A stretch of 64,000 nt of DNA. Origin: Nicotiana tabacum (lineage: Eukaryota > Streptophyta > Magnoliopsida > Solanales > Solanaceae). The stretch is from assembly GCF_000715075.1 (NCBI RefSeq), contig NC_134084.1:96638411-96702410 (forward strand), written 5' to 3'. Shown in pieces: positions 22,766 to 32,809 of the stretch. The notes beneath the pieces are model-generated. The model was not told the origin of the DNA. It was given only the letters and a program-made list of their open reading frames with translations, and did no database searches. Position 1 is the first letter of the stretch. Each line of letters opens with the position of its first letter. The position numbers and the translations under genes are program-made.

Positions 22766-24877
22766 GTTATCAGGCCCTTATTTTGGTTTCGGAGCCCGGT
22801 ATAAACTTGTTATAGTATTTGAACGATAACTGTGAAATTTGGTGGAAAACGGAGTTTATTTGACGTGAGTTGGACTTCCGGTTGAAGAGTTATGAACTTT
22901 GAGAGTTCTTGATGAAAATGTTGAGTTTTGATGTTTAATTCATAATTTTACATGTTATTTTGATGATGTGATCAGATGAGTAGGTCCATATGATGTTTTT
23001 GAGTTAGTATGCACACTTGGTTTGGAATTTCGAGGGCTCGGGTGAGCTTCGGGTAGGTTCCGAGATGTCTTAGGCTTAAAAACATAGTTGTTGCAGGTTT
23101 AGAGAAGTGGAAGGCCTCTGAACAGACCAGTGCGGTCCGCACAAAAAGGAATGCTTCCGCGGAGGGGATTTTGCAGCCACACTGGATTTTGTGCGGACCG
23201 CGGTGAGGCTCTGCGGCCGCACTAGATTCTGTGCGGTCCGCGGGGAAGAACATTTCACTGGTCCTACTTCGAAAGCCTATATCTTTTGATCTACAAGGAA
23301 ATTTAAGATGATTCAAAAACAAAAGTTGTAGCCCTTAGTGTCTAGTTTTCCGAAAGATAAAGAAATCATAATTTGGGCATCTGTAGAGAAAGTTATGGAC
23401 AAAATACTAAAGCATATCACTGCAGTCCACAGGAAGGGCTGTGAGGCCGCAGTCGATTTTGTGCGGTCTGCACAGGGGGTCTGAGAGGGGTATATTAAAA
23501 TGGGATTTTCAGTTATTTTTCATTTTTTGAAAACCCCAAAAATATAAGAGGCGATTTTTCAAATAACCTTTCTTCTCCAAAACATTGGTAAGTGATTTCT
23601 AACTCGTTTTCTTCAATCATTAACAACTTTTAACATGATTTCAACTCAAAATCAATGATTTTCATGGGGGAAATTGGGTGTTTTGGGTAGAACCTAGGTT
23701 TTTCAAAAATTGGGGATTTGAAACTCAATTTGAGGTCCGATTCAAAATAAATTATATATTTGAGTTCGTGGGGGAATGCGTAGTGGGGTTTTGGTTCGAA
23801 CCTCGGGTTTTGACCATGTGGGCCCGGGGCGGTTTTTGAATTTTTGAGTAAAACTTTGGAAAATTCATTTTCATGCATTCAAATTGATTCATTTAGCATT
23901 TATTAACGTAATTAAGTAACTTGTGACTAGATACGAGCGAATTAGTGGTGGAATCAAGGGGTAAAGCTATAGTTGAATCGTGAATTATGTTCGTGGCATC
24001 GAGGTAAGTGTTTGGTCTAACCTTAGCTTGAGGGATTAAGAGTTGTGTCTTATTTGATACATGCTAAATGTGGAGTACTACATATAGGCATGGTGACGAG
24101 TATCTATACATTGGTGTCAAGCATGCCCGTGAGTCTTGTATTATAATTGTTATGACTCCGTTGTAGTTTATTGCGCTTCATATGTTATTATCACCATTGT
24201 TCCCTTACCGGGATATTTGTTTGATATTAATGATCCCTTGTCGGGATGTTTGTTTTGATAGTATTATTCCCTTGCCGGGATGTTATTGAAATATCATTGT
24301 TCTCATACCGGAAAGTTGTTATATTACTCTTGTTCCCTTGCCGGAATTCCCTGTGATTATTGTTGGTTGTAAATGGGAGTGGGTGGTACGCCTACCACAA
24401 GATATAATGAAATGGGAGCAGGTGGTATGCCTACCACACGATATAATGAAATGGGAGCGGGTAGTACGCCTACCGCAAGATATAGTGAAATGGGAGCGGG
24501 TGATACACCTACCACAAGATAAATGAAATGGGAGCGGGTGGTACGCCTACCACGGGATAAATGAAATGAGAGCGGGTGGCACACCTGCCACGAGATAAAT
24601 GAAATGGGAGCGGGTGGCACGCCTGCCACGAGATACAGGAAATGGGATCGGGTTGCACGCCTACAACAAGATGTGAAAAGAAAGTGAAATCTGCCTTTGT
24701 TTTCCTTATTCTTGTTAGTGGTTGGATTTTGATTCCTTTATAGTTCTCTTGATATTCTGTTTTACCTGTTTTCCCCGAAGCATGTTTTCCCTTCCCATCT
24801 TTATCTGTTTATTCTGCTTTACTTTCCGCTGTATATTATATAACTACATAGGTTTATTTGGTAGTCTGGTCCGGATT
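22766..24877 (+). repeat. Tekay-type LTR fragment (LTR B)
   Basis: From about 22766 it follows the TK1 LTR (57170 onward): TTTCGGAGCC, GTGAAATTTGGTGG, TTGACGTGA. It then has GC-rich palindromes (GTGCGGTCCGCAC at 23130), a TATATTAAAA box (near 23490) and the donor-like GAGGTAAGTG (near 24003). It also holds a hairpin minisatellite. The first about 400 bases of the LTR are missing on the left, and on the right it is fused to an Ogre LTR tail at 24878. Confidence 0.65.
24371..24677 (+). repeat. Eight-unit 38-39 bp hairpin minisatellite in LTR B
   Basis: Units start with AAATGGGAG at 24371, 24410, 24449, 24488, 24526, 24564, 24602 and 24640. Each has a stem such as GTGGTA-CGCC-TACCAC. The arms vary together: GTGGTA/TACCAC, GTGGCA/TGCCAC and GTTG/CAAC. 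Confidence 0.85.
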
Positions 24878-25088
24878 AACAGAATTCCTTACTCAGGATT
24901 TCTGGTTCGCAGAATAATAATCAGAGTCATATTCTCCTCGATTCAGGGATTAAAACCGGTGACTTGGGACGCCTTAAAATTCTCAGGTGGCGACTCTGAA
25001 ATAATTAAATAGATCCCGTTTCGATTGTCCTTCAATTGGAGAAAACTCCCCACGCGCCCCGCGGGCGCGGTAAAAAGGAGGTGCAACA
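24878..25088 (+). repeat. 3' end of an OG2 5' LTR
   Basis: Homology to OG1 starts at TTAACAGAATTCCTTACTCAG and runs through GGTGGCGACTCTGAA to the CA end at 25088. The upstream 3.4 kb of the LTR is replaced by LTR B. Confidence 0.75.
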
Positions 25089-25092
25089 GCTC

Positions 25093-25110
25093 TGGCGACT
25101 CTGCTGGGGA
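25093..25110 (+). other. OG2 primer-binding site
   Basis: TGGCGACTCTGCTGGGGA, four bases after the LTR end, the same spacing as in OG1. Confidence 0.75.
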
Positions 25111-25440
25111 ACAAAGTGTACTGTAACCCAGAACCACTGGTTCAGGGTTTAAAGAATTCGAGCTTAAAATAACTGCGATAATTGGCTTTATTTACTATAT
25201 GATTTTCAACTGTTTATATGATTAACATGCTAAATGTTTTTTTACCGCTTTAATATTATTTGAATTGTGAATATATACAACTGCTACGAAACCCCCTTCT
25301 TTCTGAGTCTTCTAAATTTATGGTGCACACGTGCGCGTGGCCCACCTTTCTGTTAAAGGTCATACCAAATAAGACGAAGTTGGGACAAGTAACTAGGCCG
25401 GATAGACTTTCGTTCTCCCGGTACGTTGCCCCCGCTTCGG

Positions 25441-25459
25441 CTCAAACTGTCCGTTTGGG
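25441..25459 (+). promoter_or_regulatory. OG2 leader stem-loop, copy 1
   Basis: Arms CTCAAAC and GTTTGGG around TGTCC: seven pairs, one G-U. Four stem positions differ from copy 2 and pairing is kept. Confidence 0.6.
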
Positions 25460-25665
25460 TAAGCCAGGTTTAGAACAATCAACCTCAGGTTTTTCACTTA
25501 AAATAACTCAGCCATGTACCGGTTCCCTAGTAGGAACATATATTTGCATCATGTACATTTGGCCTTGGAGACTCAACACAGGGGTTGGGTCTGTCTAGGA
25601 CAGGTGAACCCGAAATAAAAAGACCATCCTGATGCATCCTACTTGCTACTTGTGCACTCATTACC

Positions 25666-25830
25666 GTCGTTCGATTAAGGTCGAACTCTTCTTTTTAAAG
25701 GCCCTTGGCCTTAAAAGGTGTTATTTCGAACTTGTCGAAATATTAACCCGTAGTCGTTCGATCAAGGTTCAAATCTTTTTTTTGGCGAAGGCTCTTGGCC
25801 TTAAAGGGTGTTATTTTGAACTTGACCCGC
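25666..25830 (+). repeat. Two copies of an AAGGCC-CTT-GGCCTT hairpin block
   Basis: CGTTCGATTAAGG and CGTTCGATCAAGG start the two blocks. Each contains a short hairpin, AAGGCC-CTT-GGCCTT or AAGGCT-CTT-GGCCTT, and ends TTATTTYGAACTTG. They fill the gap between the two leader duplicates and are absent from OG1. Confidence 0.65.
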
Positions 25831-25925
25831 TTTTTCTGTAAAAATTATACCAAATAAGAATGGGGCTAGTCCAGCAACAAGGCCGGGTACACTTCAGCGC
25901 TCCCGGTACGTTGCCCCCTCTTCGG

Positions 25926-25944
25926 CTCGAGTTATCCACTCGGG
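25926..25944 (+). promoter_or_regulatory. OG2 leader stem-loop, copy 2
   Basis: Arms CTCGAGT and ACTCGGG around TATCC: seven pairs, one G-U. It lies in the second leader duplicate at the position matching copy 1. Confidence 0.6.
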
Positions 25945-26358
25945 TAACCCAAATCTAGAACAAAACCTCATGATTTAAACCTAGAAAAATACAGCCTCAT
26001 GCCGGATCCCTAGTAGGAACGTTTGTTTGCATCATGTGCATTTGACTTAGGGGACTCAACACAAGGGTTGGGTCCGTTTAGGACAGGTGTACCCAAAATA
26101 ATAGACCATCCCGATGCATCCTATGTGTTATGTGAACATTTATTTGATTCGGCCTACATGCAGACCGACTAGAGAAAAATAAATCAAAAGAAAAACTAAG
26201 AGTGATGTAGGGAAGGAAATAAAAGCCCGGTTCTAAAAATTCCCGGTATTTGAAAATATCCCGAAACTCTGCCAAATTTTTTTTTCAGAAAAAAAAGAGA
26301 AAAAAGTCATTTAAAATAAGTCAATACTATGTCCTTTTTAAGTGTGTCAAAACTGACC

Positions 26359-26420
26359 GAACTACGCAGGTCTGATTCTCCCCGGATATGGGCTATGCAG
26401 GCAACCTACATAAGGTTTGG
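26359..26420 (+). promoter_or_regulatory. OG2 boundary cassette, copy d (before ORF1)
   Basis: GAACTACGCAGGTCTGATTC, a spacer, TATGCAGGCA, then a hairpin with arms AACCT and AGGTT around ACATA (26403-26417). An A-rich tract follows. Confidence 0.7.
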
Positions 26421-26815
26421 CCTTATTTTTCAAAAATAAAAATAAAAAAAAAGAGTAAATGGTTAAATAAATGTAATATGGGGTCAAAATAAGCCGATCT
26501 AGCTTCGGTAATGTCTTAAGTCGTTCTTGCCGAGATAGCCTTAGAGTATCTACAGTTGTCGAAGGGCTATTTTCGTAAAAGAACGGACAAATCTGTTGGT
26601 AAGTTTCATTTTTCCACAAAGCAGTTCTCCCCGGCCTCAAAATTTATTTGGAATTGGGAAAGGGTCACGTTTGGAAAAATGACCATTTTTGCTAAAATTA
26701 GCATATAGGGGAGGGATCATGGTCTGTTGATTTTTTCTTTTAGAAATTAAAAAACTTATTTTACAAAAAGGGTCCACCGGAGTCAAACCTAACCTTAATC
26801 TCCCACAGGTACGAA

Positions 26816-28832
26816 TGAAAACTGCCTAGAACCCGTTAGAAGTGGTTATAGAACAGGCTCAGTTGCAGTTGCGTATGTGATGGAATGATCTGGATGAAGA
26901 TGGTCAGAAATGGGTGAAAAAACAGTTGGGTGCCCTTATAACCATTTTGGAAATCAAACCACAGGAAGATCTAATCAAGGCTTTGGTAACTTTTTGGGAC
27001 CCTGTCCACAATGTTTTTCATTTCTCGGACTTTGAGATCACCCCTACATTGGAGGAAGTGGCCGGGTATATTAAGTTTGGCCGGGATTTGAGGAAACAAC
27101 AACTTATATTTCCAAGGGCTCCTTCGGTGCACAAGTTCTTTGACCTCCTGAATATCAGTAAACAGATGAAGAAGGCCCATGTAAGCAAAGAGTGTTGTTC
27201 TTTCCACTTCTTGTACTTCGGGTTCGGGCACTCAGTTGGGTTAGAAACACATGAAAAGGGTTTGAGCAACAAACAAGATAAGGGCCTTTGACAAATTCAT
27301 CGTCGGTTCGCTTTTATTGTGGCATTTTTGGGGATCATGGTCTTTCCAAATGCGGAAGGGACAGTGGATGGTCAGAATTGCACAAATCCTCACTACTAAG
27401 GAAGATCATACACTTGTCCCGTTAGTGCTGGAAAACATTTATCAAGCATTGACATTATGCAAAGTCGGGGCCCAATTCTTTGAAGGTTGCAATATTCTTC
27501 TACAAATGTGGTTGATTGAGAATCTCCGCCACCACCCCAAATTCATGAGTTATGGCTCGAGCCTGGATAACTTCATTGAGAGTTATAAGGAAAGCGTAAG
27601 GGTTTGAAGCCTGGGTCTCCCACTTGAAGGCCCTCAAAGCAAGTCAGGTCGAGTGGATGGCTCCCGATGATAGAAGCCATATACATGACGGCTACCAAGG
27701 GTTACCTGAGGTTGATGGATGTGAGGAGTATCCAACCATATGCACCGCAGAGGGTCTTAAGGCAGTTAGGAAGATATCAGGTGGTGCCCGAAGATGAAGA
27801 TCTAACCACCCAGGTCATTGAGCTGCATCCAGAAGTTGCATTGCCCGAGACTTTGGTTCAGCAGGATTGGAATGATTGCTGCTATCTGAAAAATGGAAGG
27901 TACCAGATGTTGCAAAGGGGGAAGTGGATCCAGGTTATGCTGCATGGTTTGAGAAAAGTTCTTGTTTAAATAATGAGCCAGAGCCTGAGCCCGAGAGGCT
28001 TGCCAAGAGACCTCATGTTCAAGCTTTTGATGAGAAAATCCAAGAAAGGTTGGCTTGGGGAGAAAAAGAGAAAAGATATCAAGCCGCAATTCACACCTTG
28101 GAAGAGAAGTTGAGAAACATGGAATTCAATAATGATCTCTAGGCACAAGAAGTTGAAGGTGAAAGAAGAAGGTTGGCCCAAGAGAATGAAGCTCTCCGAG
28201 CCCAAGTTCAAAAGATGAGAATAGCAGCTGAGAACCCGGGCAGTAGCAGAAAAGATGAAAAGCTCATTTACAACCTTACACAAAAGGTACATGACTATGA
28301 GGATGATTTGCAAAAGACTGAAGCGGAGCTAGCAAATGACTAAGCTAAGTTAGCTAAAAATGCGGAGGGACGGGCCAGTTTCATTCGGCAACTGAAGGAG
28401 AAGTATGACAAGGGAATGGTAAGTATAAAGAAAAAGGTCAATGCCTTTGAGAATGAAATGGCCAAGCAGATGAGAGACTTCAATGCAAAAAGGGAGCACT
28501 ACTATGCCCTGATGGCATAGCTAGGGAAAGACCTGCAGCAGCTTCAAGAGCAAGATCACATAGCTGAACAAGTTTTGGATGCCAGATCTCAACAGATCGG
28601 ACGGTTACTACAGGAGAAGGGTATTATCAAGGAAAGGGTTAGGAGAATCGCGGACTACATTGTGATGAAGTGCAACGAGTGTGAAGACATAACCAGATCC
28701 ATGTTCTTTGCTTCAGTTATGATTTTTGTCCGACAGATCATGGATGACTTGTTTCGCCTCCAAGAAGATGTGGCGCAAAGGCCCGAAACAAGGCCAACTG
28801 GAGCAGCAATTGTGGCACTTATGTATTCTTGA
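26816..28832 (+). pseudogene. OG2 ORF1 (homologue of OG1 ORF1)
   Basis: The first domain (26914-27180) contains LIKALVTFWDPVHNVFHFSD and TPTLEEVAGYI. The next blocks carry LENIYQALTLCKVGAQFFEG, WLIENLRHHP and MDVRSIQPYAPQRVLRQLGR. From about 27980 a coiled coil follows, ending IVALMYS at 28832. Order and spacing match OG1 ORF1. A TAG just after the ATG (26816), shifts near 27190 and 27610, and stops at 28141, 28340 and 28518 break it. The protein's role is unknown; coiled coils suggest self-association. Confidence 0.75.
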
Positions 28833-29250
28833 CTTTGTTTGTTTGAGTCTATATTTTGTTAGTTCATTTTCGAGTTTGTATTGTCGGTTTTCTTTGTTAG
28901 TTTATTTTAAGCCTATATTTTTAGTTTTCTTTTGAAGTTGTTGGTCCACTCATCGAGTCTGTCAGTCTTTATGTTTAACTTTGTAGGGGAAGTTATTGTA
29001 ATCAAGATGTTTTATGAAAATTTGAAAACCCCAATTTTTTTTTTATTATTTATTTTTTTATTTTTTATTTCGTGCGTGTTCCCAGAACTACGCTTGGTCT
29101 GATTCATGTGATGTCATGATACGTAGGCAATCCCCATAGGATTCGATCATAACAGTGAAATGAAAGGAAAAAAAAAAAGGAGAGAAAACAAAAAAAAACT
29201 GTGGGAAAGAAATAATGGCAAAACAAGAGAGGGAAAAATGAGAGAATAAA
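28833..29250 (+). other. OG2 ORF1-gag spacer
   Basis: It holds a T-rich stretch (29030-29080), boundary cassette e, then a purine tract (29155-29235). OG1 homology ends around 29250, shortly before gag would begin. Confidence 0.6.
29085..29153 (+). promoter_or_regulatory. OG2 boundary cassette, copy e (after ORF1)
   Basis: GAACTACG, GTCTGATTCATG, ATGATACGTAGGCA and a perfect hairpin: arms AATCC and GGATT around CCATA (29129-29143). It is the best-preserved copy and closely matches OG1 copy b. Confidence 0.75.
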
Positions 29251-29354
29251 AGGATAAGGTGCCAAAAGACGATGCACACGCAGCCCTTGAAGGCCTCCAC
29301 ATTGATTATGGCAGTTAGCTGTCCTTTGGCCTCCTTCAACATGCACGCGGGCCT

Positions 29355-29365
29355 TCTATAAATAC
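29355..29365 (+). promoter_or_regulatory. TATA-like box upstream of the gypsy-type transposon gene
   Basis: TCTATAAATAC lies about 120 bases before the ATG at 29484, after a GC-rich stretch. It is a plausible promoter of the downstream multi-exon gene; unproven. Confidence 0.4.
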
Positions 29366-29483
29366 TCCCCTTCTCGTTCTTTCCAACTTACCACATTTCC
29401 AAACCCCAAAAAAGGTTCCTTCTGCCTTTACTTTTGTTCTTTCCTAGGAACGCGACTTCCCTTTTTCATCCGAAATTTTCTAG

Positions 29484-31950
29484 TAATGGCAAAAACTTCC
29501 TCCTCTATTTGTCAGGAGAATGTGGCCTCATCCTCTTCTCTTTTATCTCAAGGTGAATAGGCAATGCCTCCTCGTGCTGAGGAATGCATTCTGGGATTTT
29601 TCGCGATGGCTTCTAATTTTAAGATCGAGAAGCCTTCTTCAAAGTCGGGGCGTCGTGAGCCCGTGACACGGTATATTAGCTAGATAATAGACGTTAGAAG
29701 AGTGAGAGCTGATTGTCGCTGGGGGGACGCGTTGCTCGTGGAGATCCCTTCTTGGGACGAGGATATTATGACATACAAAGACAATTTTCTCAGTGTGTAT
29801 ACTTTCCCATTTACCCTAGGGCCGGTAGGGCCATCTTCAACCCCGATCGACCCCGTGATTCTCGACTTCTGCCAATAGTATCAAGTGACCCTTGGCTAAA
29901 TTCATCCTTTATTCTGGCATGTTGTTTACATGATCAGATACTACGTAAACACGATCGAGGAGATGCCCTTCATCCTCGATCATCTGATCAGGATGTACAA
30001 CCCCTGTCTCTTCCATAGGGGTATAATCAAACTCTGCTGTCGAGCCCCGAGGTCCCTCTTTGCTTGTACCGAGCAACTTGGGAATGGAGGATGGATAAGA
30101 CACTTTGTCTGAGTAAGGACTTATGGCCTGATCCCGGTAGAAAGGATGCCATTTCTCTAGAGGTGGAATGTGAAATGTAAGTAGACACGTTATCTAGCAT
30201 TCCCTTGATTCTCTTTGACTACGTTCTTCCAGGCATTTAATTTTTCTTGCTAATGCAGCTGCAACAATCTATCTTGGCATGGTTCCGGACCTCCCGAATT
30301 GGGTCAGTCGTCTAGACTCAATTTGCCCGTATGCTGAGCGAGTGTGGCGTGATTTATCCCAAGCTCGCTGGGAAGATAAGGATCATGGTGAGCCTCTACC
30401 CCTGTTGTGATCATTCTTTTCAACCTAAATCGCTACTGGCAGCGCCCTTGTTTCCTATGCTTACCTCTTGTATCTGTGTAGGTCTAGGGGAAGTCCCCTT
30501 GATGAAGGGAGCATTACCTGGTGTAGAGGGTGATTTGGCACCTGATGAAGGGAAGAAGAGACAAAGGGATCCGTCGGACGGGCCTTCGAAATCCAAGAAG
30601 ATTAAGGAGGAAGAAACTAAGTCCGACCCAGTAGCCCTAACTCCGGAAATGACAAAAAACCCTCGCGTTGAAGATGAGGGGGAAAATAGCTTCTCGACAG
30701 TGCCCGAGGGAGGGATAAACCTGGCCAATCCTTGGGCCGTAGAGATGGCGGCTTCCGAGCCGAGTCTGATGTTGTTGCGGTCCAACTTCATAGCGGAGAG
30801 AAAACTGAGGGAGTATAAGGTTCTGCACCCGAGCTGGTCGGCGACCAGAATTCTCCTCGGGCTGAGGTGCCTTTGGTGGGTGGTTCTGATGGGCCTAGTT
30901 ATGGGGCCCTGAATAGACAAGGGATGGACCTGATTGACCCTGCTAGTGTCGTGGTCGTGATTGATTCCCTTCAGGGAATGACCATACCTCCTAAGGGAGT
31001 GCGAGACGCCCCGCTTGAAGAATCTTCCGATGTGGGGTTGCCCGTCAAAGGCAGAGATGTGCTCGAAAGGATTCCAACCATTCCCGAGGGAATCCCTGAG
31101 ATTGATGTTTCACTCGTCTATGGTGATATGAGCAGTCTTTGCAAGCATGTAATTTTTGTGAATCCTATATGTTGCTTAGGACTCAATTGCTCTAACCTTT
31201 GTCTTTCTAACTTGTATTTTTTTGTGGCTTCAGGCCAAGGTGCTTTACAGTCAGACTTTCACCCGGTATCAGGCCGGGGTGACCCGTCATGAGCGCGAGA
31301 AGGCTCACTTTACTGAATAGGTTACCTAGCCCCCGTTTGCCATTATCTGAATATTTTGCCAGGTCCCAGTGTTTTAACATTCTGGATCTGATTCGTGCAG
31401 TTTGAGAAGGAAGGTGCCCTGATGAGGGAGGAGCTCCAGGCCAAAGACTCCGAAGTCTCCAAACTCAAACGGCATGTGAGAGAGATAACTTCCGAGAGGG
31501 ATGCCCTCCAGGAGAAGGTGACCTTAGTTAGGCGTCAGCTTAGTGACACGAGGGAGGATAGTGACAAGTACAAAGGTCTCCATTTTGAGTTGGTAGTTGT
31601 ATTATCCGAGATCAAAACTGAAGCCGAGGTGATTATATCTTTGCATGTAGAGGATGACATTGCGACAAGTGCTCAAGCCGAGAAGGCGCCTGAGGAGGTC
31701 GAGCTGAAATTGACATGGGCTGTGGAGCGAGCTCGATTGGGATCTCGGAGGAAGACTTATAGGGACATACATGCAGGAGATATCATTTTGCCTGTCGAGC
31801 TCGAGAGGGTGAAGACCCTAGAGAAGAGAGATGCTTCCTTGCTTGCTTTCAGAGGTGCACCAGGCAGTGGCTCAGGAGGTGATAAAAATGAAGGCGGAGC
31901 CCCCGGAGGGGAAGAGGCCATCAAAGAGTGGCCGCTGAAGGACCCGTAGT
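29484..31950 (+). pseudogene. Multi-exon 'putative gypsy type transposon' gene relic with coiled coil
   Basis: It begins MAKTSSSICQENVASSSS. The second block (29780-30110) reads NFLSVYTFPFTLGPVGPSST and VDPVILDFCQ-like residues, then RYYVNTIEEMPFILDHLIRM, resembling the Transposase_28 family found in extra ORFs of Tat-type elements. Downstream are a Lys/Glu-rich nuclear-type stretch (GKKRQRDPSD) and a coiled coil (31395-31700). Intron-like segments with GT..AG ends: about 30178-30258, 30389-30480, 31147-31234 and a segment ending at 31400. Stops (TAG at 29556, 29681 and others) show it is dead. Alternative: a transduplicated host gene. Confidence 0.55.
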
Positions 31951-32280
31951 TATTGGGGTGCAACCTTTGGTGGAAACATCGAAGATGTAGGCTCGATGAT
32001 AGATTAGGATTCTATTCGGTTGTCTCTTTGTAAGAAGGATTAAGAAGGTTTTTTGTTTCCTTTTCCTATCCCTTCTTTCCCTTTTGTTTTCCGAAAATAC
32101 TATGTAATGTTTTGGACTTTCGACCCAAGGTCCCAGACCTCGGGTTAGACCCTCGGCCTTTGCTATTGTCGAGCGACCTAGCTTTTAAGTATCCGGTCAA
32201 CATGACTTTTGATCTTAGCGCTAGTGACAGTGACTCGTATATATTAGGTCGGTACACCCTTGTAGTGTAAGTTGGCATTT

Positions 32281-32567
32281 GAGCTCTTATGCTTTTGCTC
32301 TTAGGCGTTTTTATTAGTTTGAGCTTAGTCTCCGAGTCTGATTTTGACTCGAGTTCATTTGTCCCTCAAGTTTTAAAATTTCTAGTTGACCCTTAGGCTC
32401 TTATGCGTTGGGTCGAAGCAACCTTTTATGTGGGCTGGCGATAATGGCTCTTACGCCTTGCCCTTAGGCATATTTAGTTAACTAGTTTGGGTTCAATCTC
32501 CGAATCGGGTTTCGACTCGAGATCATTCGACCCTCAAGTTTTAGGATTTGAGTGAGCTGGCAACAAT
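32281..32567 (+). repeat. Two tandem units (about 165 and 120 bp)
   Basis: Unit 1 (from 32281) and unit 2 (from 32446) share GCTCTTAYGC, CCCTTAGGC, the TCTCCGAGTCTGATTT-like block, GACTCGAG and CCCTCAAGTTTTA, then GCTGGCRAYAATGGC. They lie downstream of the coiled-coil ORF, with no gene. Confidence 0.7.
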
Positions 32568-32569
32568 GG

Positions 32570-32809
32570 CTAGCCGATGTCATGATGCGAGCTCAGACTA
32601 GCCTGACAGACTTTGTCGACTCTAGCTGCACCCTTTGGGAACTCCCCTCTTTTCCAGTATTGCCGTTGGTTGCATTGCCCCGAGGTCGAGCATCAACGAG
32701 CCTCGAGAGAGGAAACTTAACTGTAGGCGTTGTAGCCTCGAGCCTTCGAGACGATCATCTGAGGTGCCTCGATAACGAGGAATTGGACCCTCCGATTTCA
32801 CCGTATACA
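32570..32809 (-). repeat. Truncated LTR of the TT1 family
   Basis: On the minus strand it starts TGTATACGGTGAAATCGGAG at 32809 and follows the TT1 LTR (62316 onward) for about 240 bases, including GGGTCCAATTCCTC and GACAAAGTCT. It is cut off on the left. With the plus-strand gene at 29484-31950 it may be what remains of one rearranged Tat-type element, since these carry an antisense extra ORF (inference). Confidence 0.65.

Larger units (their letters stand above)
25111..26815 (+). other. OG2 5' leader with internal duplication
   Basis: About 1.7 kb, non-coding. Segments 25349-25640 and 25834-26125 are diverged copies of one roughly 290-bp block (ACCAAATAAG, CTCCCGGTACGTTGCCCCC, CCCTAGTAGGAAC, GGTTGGGTC). 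OG1 has one copy (13610-13880, reversed). Between them lie two shorter repeats (25666-25735, 25755-25830). Confidence 0.75.
24878..29250 (+). mobile_element. OG2: truncated Ogre-like element (LTR tail, leader, ORF1)
   Basis: It contains the last 211 bases of an OG1-type LTR, the PBS, a leader, ORF1 and the ORF1-gag spacer up to the purine tract. After about 29250 the sequence no longer resembles OG1, so gag, pol and the 3' LTR are missing. OG2 is opposite in orientation to OG1 and clearly diverged from it. Confidence 0.75.

Noticed and set aside
31395..31950. Host coiled-coil (SMC- or kinesin-like) gene
   Set aside because: Context and upstream Transposase_28-like block point to a Tat accessory ORF; no motor or ATPase motif is present.
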